Assembly (NCBI GenBank): GCA_002332795.1
Contig: DDBP01000386.1
Location: 1 to 5,519 of the forward strand
Origin: Anaerolineales bacterium UBA2029
Lineage (GTDB): Bacteria; Chloroflexota; Anaerolineae; Aggregatilineales; Aggregatilineaceae
Direction: 5' to 3'
Length of the DNA stretch: 5,519 nt
Shown: one piece after another, positions 1-5,519 of the stretch
Position numbering within the stretch: the stretch's first letter is position 1
Layout of the letters: every line of letters starts with the position of its first letter
Made by a program: the position numbers and the translations under genes
The notes under the pieces: generated by a model
Databases searched by the model: none
What the model saw: the letters and a program-made list of their open reading frames with translations, nothing else
What the model was told of the DNA's origin: nothing

Positions 1-2
1 AG

Positions 3-18
3 GCGGGGGTGAGGTAAA
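3..18 (+). repeat. Left copy of a 16-bp inverted repeat at the window edges
   Basis: The bases GCGGGGGTGAGGTAAA here are the exact reverse complement of the last 16 bases of the window (5504-5519). The match stops inward, where C19 would need a G at 5503. Outward it cannot be followed on the right because the sequence ends. An exact 16-base match at both physical ends is best explained by a dispersed intergenic repeat at which the assembly broke. G/C-rich CTCACCCCC-type repeats are, from memory, common in Chloroflexota and cyanobacterial genomes. No transposase is present to support a mobile element. Confidence 0.7.
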
Positions 19-70
19 CCGAAGCAAGCCAACCTTAACGTTTGCTCCAACCTTGTCCGCTCATGAACGT

Positions 71-102
71 GCAAAGGGGATGGCCCCAGACCATCCCCTT
101 GC
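71..102 (-). terminator. Hairpin terminator of the substrate-binding protein gene
   Basis: AAGGGGATGG (74-83) pairs perfectly with CCATCCCCTT (91-100) around a 7-base loop. GC at 71-72 and 101-102 can add two more pairs with one bulged A. Read on the minus strand it lies about 25 bases after the stop codon at 125-127, where an intrinsic terminator is expected. The stem is strong, but the downstream U-run is only three bases, so termination may be partial or factor-assisted. No gene on the plus strand ends here. Confidence 0.7.
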
Positions 103-124
103 CGCGAGGTGCGCTCAGCGCGGC

Positions 125-1420
125 CTAGCCGCCGCGATATTCCGCCTCGACATCGGCCACGAATTCTTCGGGCGTAACCTGCTTGCCCATCAACTCCTGG
201 ATGTTGGCGGCGATGTTGGGAGCCGTCCAGTCCAGCCAGTGCCCGACCGCGTTGGCCTGGTTGACCGCCTGCCACACATCGAACACGTCGGCAGTGAGCG
301 TGCCCGGCGTCAGCAGCGACGGGTCGAGCGCAGTCGCCGGGAAGAAGCCTCGCTCGAAGAGCAATTCGGCAGCGCGCGGGCCAGTCACCAGGTCAATATA
401 CTCGGCGGCCAGGTCGGGGTACTTGCTGCCCGCGCGAATGCCATAGGCCAGGCCCACGCCGCCCGGCACGATGGCGGGCACGCCTTCCTGCTCCGACGGG
501 AAGGCGAAGAAGCCCACTGCCTCGTCGCCCAGTTCCTCGATGATGCTGCCGGTCATCCAGTTGCCGGTGATCCACATCGCGCCTTCCTTGTTGAGGAATG
601 CGCCGAAGGTGGCCCCGTCGTAGTCCATACCGGCGAAGCCGGGCGAGAAGTAACCCTTGTCCACCCACTCTACCAGCTTCTGGGCGGCTTTCAGGTTGGC
701 CTCGGTGTCGAAGGTGCCGCCTTCCAGCCGGTACATGAAGGCGTCCAGCTCCTCCAGGGTGATATAGACGCCCTGCAGCACGCTAAACTCGTGAATGGCG
801 GGCCAGCCGTCCAGGCTGCCGAAGACGATCGGCGTGATGCCCGCTTCGAGCAGCTTGTCCATCAGCGCTTCCATCTCGGCCAGAGTCTTGGGGACTTCCA
901 GCCCCTGTTCCTGGAAGATGTCGCGGTGATAGTACACGCCGACCACTTCCGCCGTGTTGGAGACGCCGTACAGGTTGCCCACGCCAAACTGCTTGCCGTC
1001 GGCGCTGAAGCTGTTGCGGCTGTGCAGGCCCATCGCATAGCGATCCCACCAGCCATACTTGTCGGCATAGTCGTTGAGCGGCAGCAACAGCCCGGCCTGC
1101 ACCAGCGCGCCCATGCCGCTATAGCCCTGGTTGATCATGGTCACGTCGGGGCCGGAGTCGCTGGCCAGTTCCAGCGGCAGGATGTTGGTCAGGTCGTCGG
1201 TGGCGTAGGTGGCGCGTTTGATGGTCACGCCGGGGTGCGCCGCTTCGAACTCGTCGTTGAGAATCTCGATCATCTCCTGCTCGGCGTCGCGCGTCCAGTT
1301 GTCCCACACCACCAGGGTGATCTCTTCCTGCGCCGCTGCCGGAGCACGTAGCGGCATCGCTCCCGCCGCGCTCGCCAGGGCCAGGATCAGCACCAGAGGT
1401 AAAAGACGACGCAAGCTCAT
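125..1420 (-). CDS. ABC transporter substrate-binding protein, family 1 (carbohydrate type)
   Basis: This is a 431-residue extracytoplasmic solute-binding protein of the COG1653/SBP_bac_1 type, the usual length for the family. Such proteins capture sugars or related solutes outside the membrane and pass them to an ABC permease. Residues 1-5 are basic (MSLRR) and 6-19 hydrophobic, giving a signal peptide with likely cleavage after AGA (19-21) or AAA (28-30). Family features follow: LVVWDNW (36-42), FEAAHPGV (58-65), GPDVTMINQG (90-99), GVYYHRDIF with P177 (161-177), FLNKEGAMWITGNWM (275-289) and PGGVGLAYGI (319-328). The protein has no cysteine, so it is not a lipoprotein. The ATG start is supported by GAGGAGG (complement of 1431-1437) ten bases upstream. 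It is transcribed away from the hydrolase gene. The substrate cannot be told from sequence, and no permease or ATPase gene is in the window. Confidence 0.93.
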   Translation of the reverse strand: MSLRRLLPLVLILALASAAGAMPLRAPAAAQEEITLVVWDNWTRDAEQEMIEILNDEFEAAHPGVTIKRATYATDDLTNILPLELASDSGPDVTMINQGYSGMGALVQAGLLLPLNDYADKYGWWDRYAMGLHSRNSFSADGKQFGVGNLYGVSNTAEVVGVYYHRDIFQEQGLEVPKTLAEMEALMDKLLEAGITPIVFGSLDGWPAIHEFSVLQGVYITLEELDAFMYRLEGGTFDTEANLKAAQKLVEWVDKGYFSPGFAGMDYDGATFGAFLNKEGAMWITGNWMTGSIIEELGDEAVGFFAFPSEQEGVPAIVPGGVGLAYGIRAGSKYPDLAAEYIDLVTGPRAAELLFERGFFPATALDPSLLTPGTLTADVFDVWQAVNQANAVGHWLDWTAPNIAANIQELMGKQVTPEEFVADVEAEYRGG

Positions 1421-1529
1421 CTTGAGAATTCCTCCTCAAAAACAGGTTTCGGACAATAACTGTGTGGCGGAACGGGCGGCGGGGCGATTATTCGGCATGC
1501 TCCTTTCCACAGATACCCTGCACCGATCA

Positions 1530-1541
1530 GTAACCGTTTAC
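1530..1541. promoter_or_regulatory. Possible operator in the divergent promoter region
   Basis: GTAACCGTTTAC is a near-palindrome: five of its six base pairs match, with only 1534/1537 failing. It lies just downstream of the predicted start of minus-strand transcription (near 1553) and overlaps the weak -35 of the plus-strand promoter. A bound protein could therefore affect both directions. It is short and may be chance. No LacI-like regulator gene is in the window; the only regulator seen is the TrmB protein at 2614-3414. Confidence 0.25.
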
Positions 1542-1567
1542 CGCCATCTGGTACTTCCGATTATAAT
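1537..1567 (+). promoter_or_regulatory. Possible promoter for the alpha/beta hydrolase gene
   Basis: A perfect -10 box TATAAT lies at 1562-1567. The best -35 is TTTACC at 1537-1542, four of six matches to TTGACA, with a long 19-base spacer. Transcription would start near 1574, leaving a leader of about 100 bases before the ATG at 1672. The same eight bases ATTATAAT (1560-1567) also provide the minus-strand -10, and the minus-strand promoter is the better match. Confidence 0.4.
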
Positions 1568-1587
1568 GACACCCTCCCCCGTCTCAA
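1560..1587 (-). promoter_or_regulatory. Promoter for the substrate-binding protein gene
   Basis: On the minus strand, TTGAGA (complement of 1582-1587, five of six matches to TTGACA) is followed after 16 bases by a perfect TATAAT (complement of 1560-1565). Transcription would start near 1553, giving a leader of about 130 bases before the gene start at 1420. This is one of the two best sigma-70-type promoters in the window, the other being at 2545-2573, and it sits in the AT-richest part of the intergenic region. Confidence 0.6.
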
Positions 1588-1671
1588 AGTGCCAAAGCTC
1601 ACTTCAGGCACGAGCGCAGCAGTGAGAGCATAGAAGAAAAAGGCTTACGCCGTTGGCAGGGGGAAAAAGAC

Positions 1672-2559
1672 ATGCGTCACGAGGCGGGTACTTTCGCCGG
1701 GCTGAATGGCGTCGAAATCTTCACTCAGCGCTGGTTGCCAGACGAAGGCGCGCCGCGGGCCGTCGTGATCATCGCGCACGGCTACGCCGAGCACAGCGGA
1801 CGCTACGCGCACGTGGCCGCCTACCTGGTCGAACGCGGGTATGCTGTCTACGCCCTGGATCATCGCGGACATGGACGGTCGGGCGGGGCGCGCGTGCAGG
1901 TGCGCGATTTCGCGGAGTTCGTGGCCGATCTGCGCACCTGCTTCGAGCACGTCCGCACCCGTCATCCAGACCTGCCGATCTTCCTCTATGGGCACAGCAT
2001 GGGGTCGCTGATCGCGCTGCTCTTTGCGCTGCGCTGGCAGGACGAGTTGACCGGGCTGATCACGACTGGTACGGCGCTGCGCCTGGGCGGAGTCAGGGCC
2101 TGGATGGTGCCAGCCGCCAGGCTGCTGAGTCAGTGGCGGCCCAACTGGGCGCTGATCCCGCCGCTGGATGCAGCGGGCATCAGCCGCGATCTGACGGTCG
2201 TCGAGCAGTACGTGCACGATCCGCTGGTCTACCGCGGCCCCATGCGCCTGGGCATGGCCATTGCTCTGCTGCGGGCCAGTCGCACCTGCGCGGAACGCCT
2301 GGGCGAACTGCGCCTGCCCTATCTGGCGTTGCACGGGGGCGCAGACCCGCTCACCCTGCCAGAAGGCGCGGCGCTGATCCGCGCACGATCGGGGTCTGCC
2401 GATACCACGGTGCATATCTTCGAAGGGTTGTATCACGAAGTCCACAACGAGCCAGAACGCGAGCAGGTGCTGGCCCGTGTCGTGCAATGGCTGGACGCCC
2501 ATGTCGAGCTGCTCCAGCGTGAGCCATCGGCACGCCCGCAGCCATTGGCATCCGGCTGA
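1672..2559 (+). CDS. Alpha/beta hydrolase, monoacylglycerol lipase / lysophospholipase-like
   Basis: This 295-residue protein matches the serine aquaporin-independent hydrolase_4 group (COG2267, PldB/monoacylglycerol lipase type), whose members split glycerol monoesters or lysophospholipids. The sequence shows the oxyanion-loop motif HGYAEHSGRY (36-45), the DHRGHGRSGG turn (63-72), the nucleophile elbow GHSMG with Ser109 (107-111), the acid in HGGADPLT at Asp225, and the catalytic histidine in YHEVHNE at His255. The cap region spans roughly 135-205. The triad is complete, so the enzyme should be active. No signal peptide or membrane segment is seen, so it is probably cytoplasmic. The ATG follows AGGGGG (1658-1663) by eight bases. 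It is transcribed divergently from the binding-protein gene, and the next gene starts 54 bases after its stop. The exact substrate is not predictable; an esterase of another specificity is possible. Confidence 0.9.
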   Translation: MRHEAGTFAGLNGVEIFTQRWLPDEGAPRAVVIIAHGYAEHSGRYAHVAAYLVERGYAVYALDHRGHGRSGGARVQVRDFAEFVADLRTCFEHVRTRHPDLPIFLYGHSMGSLIALLFALRWQDELTGLITTGTALRLGGVRAWMVPAARLLSQWRPNWALIPPLDAAGISRDLTVVEQYVHDPLVYRGPMRLGMAIALLRASRTCAERLGELRLPYLALHGGADPLTLPEGAALIRARSGSADTTVHIFEGLYHEVHNEPEREQVLARVVQWLDAHVELLQREPSARPQPLASG

Positions 2560-2573
2560 GAGTAGTTTACAAT
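2545..2573 (+). promoter_or_regulatory. Promoter for the TrmB-family regulator gene
   Basis: TTGGCA (2545-2550) and TACAAT (2568-2573) each match the sigma-70 consensus at five of six positions, with the ideal 17-base spacer. The -35 lies inside the last codons of the hydrolase gene. Transcription would start near 2580, about 34 bases before the ATG at 2614. The regulator, and probably the ATPase behind it, can thus be expressed independently of the hydrolase. Confidence 0.6.
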
Positions 2574-2601
2574 CACAATACCGTTTCGATTCAGAACTAC
2601 T
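2561..2601. promoter_or_regulatory. Inverted repeat around the TrmB gene promoter, possible autoregulatory operator
   Basis: AGTAGTT (2561-2567) and AACTACT (2595-2601) form a perfect 7-base inverted repeat with arms 27 bases apart. The left arm directly abuts the predicted -10 box and the right arm lies past the predicted transcription start. This placement suits repression by a dimeric protein. Autoregulation by the TrmB product is the natural candidate, but this is inferred from position only. Confidence 0.4.
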
Positions 2602-2613
2602 AGGCGGGTGATC

Positions 2614-3414
2614 ATGTCGCTTCTGGAGAATCTCAGCGCCATCGGCTTCACCGAATACGAAGCCAAGGTATACCTGGCCCTGCTCAAAGAATATCCCGCT
2701 ACCGGCTATCAACTCAGCAAGCAGGCTGGAATCCCGCGCTCGATGGTGTATGAGGCTCTGGGGCGGCTGGAAGTGCGCGGCGCGGTGCTCAAGGCCGAGG
2801 AAGCCAGGGTCACTCTATACCGGCCCCTGCCGCCCGATGTATTGCTCAACCGCCTGGAGCAGGGCTATGCCCGCCTGTTGGACGCGCTGCGCCGCGACCT
2901 CAACGCCATCTACCTGAGCCAGGAAGTAGGGCATTTGTGGATGCTGCGGGGCGAGGAGCGCGTCCTCAACTATGCCGAGCACATGCTGGAGCACGCCGAG
3001 CGCGAGGTGATGCTGGTGCTGAATGATGCTCACCTGCGTCACCTGCACGCGGCCATTGTCGCCGCGGACGAGCGCAATGTCTACATCGGCGCGCTGCTGA
3101 CGGGCGAAGCGCCGCTCGAAGTGGGCATCACCATCCATCACCCGCCGCACGAAACCGCCTTGCACAATCTGACCGACAGTCTGGTAGTGGTGACCGACGA
3201 GCGCGAGGTGCTGATCGCCAGCACGCAGGGCACCGAGTACACGGCGACCATCACTGCCAACAACAACATGGTGCGCATCAGCCGGCAATTCGTGTGGATG
3301 GAACTGTTCGCGCACCGCATCTTCTCGCGGCTTCCCGCTGAGGCGCTGCAACAGCTTTCCGACGACGAGCGCGCCGCGCTCCAGGCTGTCACCGGATGGG
3401 CCGCAGGCACATAA
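2614..3414 (+). CDS. TrmB-family transcriptional regulator
   Basis: This 266-residue protein begins with a TrmB-type winged helix-turn-helix (about 3-72): IGFTEYEAKVYLALL (10-24), then the recognition region IPRSMVYEALGRL (40-52) and the wing ending in LYRPLPPDVLL (68-78). A linking helix (about 77-104) leads to a TrmB-like C-terminal sensor domain (about 107-235). Family members bind DNA as dimers and usually sense sugars. Here the sensor region is rich in histidine: H123, H127, H140, H143, H145, H175, H176, H179 and H184. ATG 2614 is chosen because AGGCGGG (2602-2608) lies five bases upstream; GTG 2608 would add two residues but overlaps that site. The gene has its own promoter, and the metal ATPase gene starts 55 bases after its stop, so they probably form an operon. 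The effector is unknown; sugar or metal are the candidates. Confidence 0.9.
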   Translation: MSLLENLSAIGFTEYEAKVYLALLKEYPATGYQLSKQAGIPRSMVYEALGRLEVRGAVLKAEEARVTLYRPLPPDVLLNRLEQGYARLLDALRRDLNAIYLSQEVGHLWMLRGEERVLNYAEHMLEHAEREVMLVLNDAHLRHLHAAIVAADERNVYIGALLTGEAPLEVGITIHHPPHETALHNLTDSLVVVTDEREVLIASTQGTEYTATITANNNMVRISRQFVWMELFAHRIFSRLPAEALQQLSDDERAALQAVTGWAAGT

Positions 3415-3430
3415 AGCCGGGCCGTTCGGC

Positions 3431-3473
3431 ACATGGTGTCCATCGAGCAGACAAGGAGGCACACACACCATGT
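3431..3473 (+). promoter_or_regulatory. Inverted repeat folding over the ATPase start codon
   Basis: ACATGGTGT (3431-3439) is the exact reverse complement of ACACCATGT (3465-3473), nine pairs separated by 25 bases. The right arm contains the ATG at 3470-3472. The loop holds the Shine-Dalgarno site AAGGAGG (3453-3459). In the mRNA this hairpin would bury the start codon while leaving the ribosome site exposed, a layout compatible with translational control. It could instead be a DNA dyad bound by a protein, or chance. Confidence 0.4.
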
Positions 3474-5422
3474 CTCACCTGACCGCCCAGGAATCCCCTT
3501 CTATGAAAGTAGCGCGCCCGTTGTGGCGCGCGCCGCGTTGGTGGCAGCGGCGGTTGCTGGAACCCACCTTCGTGCTCGTCACTCTCGGTGCCATCCTGCT
3601 CAGCCTGGTCGCTGGACGGCTCGGCCTGAGCGACTCTCAGGTGACCGCCCTGGGCGTGATCGCCTATGTGGCGGGGGGCTTTTACGGCTTCCAGGAAGGC
3701 GTCAGGAGTCTGCTGGCGCGGGAACTGAACATTGACTTCCTGATGGTGCTGGCCGCAGTGGGCGCTGCGCTGGTGGGCGAATGGCGCGACGGGGCCGTCC
3801 TGCTGTTCCTGTTCTCTTTGAGCAATGTCCTGCAGGACTACGCCATGGGGCGCAGCCGCCGGGCCATTCAGGCGCTCTTCAAGCTCTACCCGGAAGAGGC
3901 GCGCGTGCACACGCCTACCGGCACGAAGACCGTGCCAGTCAACGATCTGGAAGTCGGGCAGGTGGTGCTCATTCAGCCCGGCGAACGCATCCCCACCGAC
4001 GGCGAGGTCGTTGCCGGTCAGAGTGCGGTGGATCAGGCGACGATCACCGGCGAATCGCTGCCGGTGGACAAAGGGCCGGGGGACAAAGTCTTCGCGGGCA
4101 CGCTCAACCAGAACGGCTCGCTGGACGTGCGCGTCACCCGACAAGCCGCGCAGTCCACCCTGGCGCGCATCATCGCCATGGTGGAAGAGGCGCAGGCGCG
4201 CAAAGCGCCCACACAGCGCTTCCTGGACGAGTTCGAGAGGCGCTATGCGCTGATCGTCATTGCCGCTGCCGCAGCGGTAGCTATGCTACCCTGGCTGTTC
4301 CTGGGCTGGGATTTCCACGACAGCTTCTACCGCGCCATGGTCTTGCTGGTGGTGGCCTCGCCCTGCGCCCTGGTGATCTCGGTGCCGGCGGCGTTCCTGT
4401 CGGCCATCGCGGCGGGGGCGCGACACGGTGTCATCTTCAAAGGCGGCGCGCACCTGGAGCAGATGAGCACCATCAAGGTAGTAGCCTTCGACAAGACCGG
4501 CACGCTGACCGAAGGCCGTCCCGCTGTGACCGATATCCTGCCCTATGGCGACTACAACGCCGATGATCTGTTGAGAATAGCGGCATCGCTAGAAGCGCGC
4601 TCCGGTCATCCTCTGGCGCAGGCTGTCTGTGCAGCAGCCGCCGCGCGTGGCCTGCCGCTGGAAGCCGTGACCGAATTCTACGCCGACACCGGGCAGGGAG
4701 TAGCCGGGCTGGTGGGAGATGCCCTGGTGCGCGTCGGACGGCTGCGCTATATCACCGAGTGCGCGGGGCAGCCGCCCGCCGACCTGCTGGCCGTGCACGA
4801 CCGTCTGCGCGACGAGGGCAAGACGGTGCTGTTCGTGTGCTACAACGATAGCTGGATGGGCACGCTGGCCGTAGCCGACCGGCTGCGTCCGCAATCGGCG
4901 CAGATCGTGGCGGAACTGCACCGCGTGGGAGTCGAGCACGTCGTCATGCTCACCGGCGACAACGAGGTGGTGGCCCGCCGCATCGCCGAACAGACCGGCG
5001 TTGACGAAATTCGCGCGGAACTGATGCCGGACGAGAAAGCAGCCATCATGACCGAACTCGAACGCACCTACGGGCCGGTGGCAATGGTGGGCGATGGCGT
5101 CAACGACGCGCCCGCCCTGGCCGCAGCAACGGTGGGTATTGCCATGGGCGCGGCGGGCACCGACGTGGCGCTGGAAACGGCGGACGTGGTGCTGATGGGC
5201 GATCAGCTCGAAGCCATCCCCTACACCATCCGGCTCAGCCGCCAGGCTCGGCGCGTAGTCTGGCAGAACATCGTCTTTGCGCTGGGGGTGATCGGCGTGC
5301 TGGTGATCGGCACCTTTGCCGTCAGCCTGCCGCTCCCGCTGGGGGTGATCGGTCACGAGGGCAGCACGGTGGTCGTGGTGCTCAACGGGCTACGTCTGCT
5401 GTTCGGGCGCGCGGGCCACTGA
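3470..5422 (+). CDS. P1B-4-type metal-exporting P-type ATPase
   Basis: This 650-residue inner-membrane pump uses ATP to export a divalent transition metal. Motifs in order are TGES (193-196, actuator domain), SPC in the membrane (297-299, metal site), DKTGT with phosphorylated Asp341, HP (380-381) and GQG (408-410) in the nucleotide domain, TGD (495-497), GDGVNDAP (541-548), and HEGST (629-633) in the last helix. SPC with HEGST is the known signature of the P1B-4 group, whose members export Co, Fe, Zn or Ni. Hydrophobic segments lie at about 33-51, 58-76, 88-104, 108-124, 259-279, 287-312, 597-617 and 620-645, giving eight. There is no N-terminal HMA domain, CxxC motif or His-rich tail. AAGGAGG (3453-3459) ten bases upstream fixes the ATG over the later Met12. 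It probably shares an mRNA with the TrmB gene. The metal specificity cannot be decided from sequence. Confidence 0.93.
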   Translation: MSHLTAQESPSMKVARPLWRAPRWWQRRLLEPTFVLVTLGAILLSLVAGRLGLSDSQVTALGVIAYVAGGFYGFQEGVRSLLARELNIDFLMVLAAVGAALVGEWRDGAVLLFLFSLSNVLQDYAMGRSRRAIQALFKLYPEEARVHTPTGTKTVPVNDLEVGQVVLIQPGERIPTDGEVVAGQSAVDQATITGESLPVDKGPGDKVFAGTLNQNGSLDVRVTRQAAQSTLARIIAMVEEAQARKAPTQRFLDEFERRYALIVIAAAAAVAMLPWLFLGWDFHDSFYRAMVLLVVASPCALVISVPAAFLSAIAAGARHGVIFKGGAHLEQMSTIKVVAFDKTGTLTEGRPAVTDILPYGDYNADDLLRIAASLEARSGHPLAQAVCAAAAARGLPLEAVTEFYADTGQGVAGLVGDALVRVGRLRYITECAGQPPADLLAVHDRLRDEGKTVLFVCYNDSWMGTLAVADRLRPQSAQIVAELHRVGVEHVVMLTGDNEVVARRIAEQTGVDEIRAELMPDEKAAIMTELERTYGPVAMVGDGVNDAPALAAATVGIAMGAAGTDVALETADVVLMGDQLEAIPYTIRLSRQARRVVWQNIVFALGVIGVLVIGTFAVSLPLPLGVIGHEGSTVVVVLNGLRLLFGRAGH

Positions 5423-5503
5423 CAAAGCCCCGCCGCCTCCTCCTGTTGCCGGTCAGGGGCGGACAGTCATTGAGCGCCTCTCGAACAGGAGGCTGCCCTC
5501 AAC

Positions 5504-5519
5504 TTTACCTCACCCCCGC
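5504..5519 (-). repeat. Right copy of the 16-bp inverted repeat at the window edges
   Basis: TTTACCTCACCCCCGC is the exact reverse complement of positions 3-18 and runs to the final base of the window. It lies 82 bases after the ATPase stop codon, in a gene-free tail (5423-5519). That tail also holds a 9-base inverted repeat (5439-5447 with 5484-5492, 36-base loop) but no convincing terminator with a U-run. Confidence 0.7.

Noticed and set aside
53..1351. 432-codon open frame on the plus strand
   Set aside because: It is antisense to the substrate-binding protein in exact codon register. In GC-rich genes that avoid TTA, CTA and TCA codons this frame is naturally free of stops. Its translation resembles no family and has no ribosome site, while the minus-strand protein is a clear family member.
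1589..1629. Small inverted repeats in the hydrolase leader (GTGCC 1589-1593 with GGCAC 1607-1611; CTCACT 1598-1603 with AGTGAG 1621-1626)
   Set aside because: The stems are five and six bases, mutually exclusive, and not placed over the ribosome site at 1658-1663; chance is the simpler explanation.
2608..2616. GTG at 2608 as the TrmB start
   Set aside because: It overlaps the only Shine-Dalgarno-like sequence (2602-2608). ATG 2614 leaves that site usable and begins the family's usual N-terminus.
1645..2712. 355-codon open frame on the minus strand
   Set aside because: It lies antisense to the hydrolase in codon register and runs across the next promoter and into the TrmB gene. The plus-strand protein has a full catalytic triad, so this is a compositional shadow.
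3416..3430. GC-rich hairpin after the TrmB stop (GCCG at 3421-3424 with CGGC at 3427-3430)
   Set aside because: Its loop is only two bases and no U-run follows, so it is unlikely to terminate transcription before the ATPase gene.
3433..3735. 100-codon plus-strand frame starting just before the ATPase
   Set aside because: It overlaps the ATPase start in another frame, lacks a ribosome site and encodes an Arg/Ala/Pro/Gly-rich sequence typical of frame-shifted GC-rich DNA.
2815..5356. Several minus-strand open frames of 200-255 codons (2815-3471, 3389-4144, 4589-5356)
   Set aside because: All are in codon register with the TrmB or ATPase genes on the other strand and show no recognisable domains or ribosome sites.
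5427..5492. Possible terminator after the ATPase gene (GCCCC 5427-5431 with GGGGC 5456-5460; CCTCCTGTT 5439-5447 with AACAGGAGG 5484-5492)
   Set aside because: The two stems cannot form together, the loops are 24 and 36 bases, and neither is followed by a U-run. I cannot call a terminator with confidence.
1..5519. Composite transposon or genomic island carrying the metal pump
   Set aside because: The inverted edge repeats alone suggest it, but there is no transposase, integrase or tRNA, and the genes look alike in base composition by eye.

Overview
This 5.5 kb, GC-rich window holds four complete protein-coding genes and no RNA gene, transposase or CRISPR array. Both edges carry the same 16 bases in opposite orientation, so it looks like a whole short contig that ended at a dispersed repeat. 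The gene types suggest a bacterium. A TrmB-family regulator beside a family 1 sugar-type binding protein, in high-GC DNA with strong AGGAGG-like ribosome sites, would fit Chloroflexota. That assignment is inference from gene content, not from a marker gene.

Layout. Positions 1-124 hold the left repeat and a hairpin terminator for the first gene. Positions 125-1420 (minus) encode a secreted substrate-binding protein of a carbohydrate-type ABC importer; no permease or ATPase partner is visible. Positions 1421-1671 are a divergent promoter region in which one palindromic ATTATAAT can serve as -10 box for both directions. Positions 1672-2559 (plus) encode a monoacylglycerol-lipase-like alpha/beta hydrolase. 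Positions 2614-3414 (plus) encode a TrmB-family regulator with its own good promoter and a dyad around that promoter. Positions 3470-5422 (plus) encode a metal-exporting P-type ATPase whose SPC and HEGST membrane motifs place it in the P1B-4 (Co/Fe/Zn-type) group. The last 97 bases hold weak inverted repeats and the right-hand copy of the edge repeat.

How the genes may work together. The regulator and the ATPase are 55 bases apart with no obvious promoter between them, so they are probably co-transcribed. TrmB proteins are best known as sugar-responsive regulators, yet this one has nine histidines clustered in its putative effector domain and sits directly upstream of a metal pump. A metal-responsive TrmB controlling a P1B-4 exporter is the most interesting hypothesis here. 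A second control layer may exist: a 9-bp inverted repeat can fold the ATPase start codon into a stem while leaving the Shine-Dalgarno site in the loop. The alternative is that the regulator serves the neighbouring sugar-binding protein; short sequence words shared by the two promoter regions hint at this only weakly.
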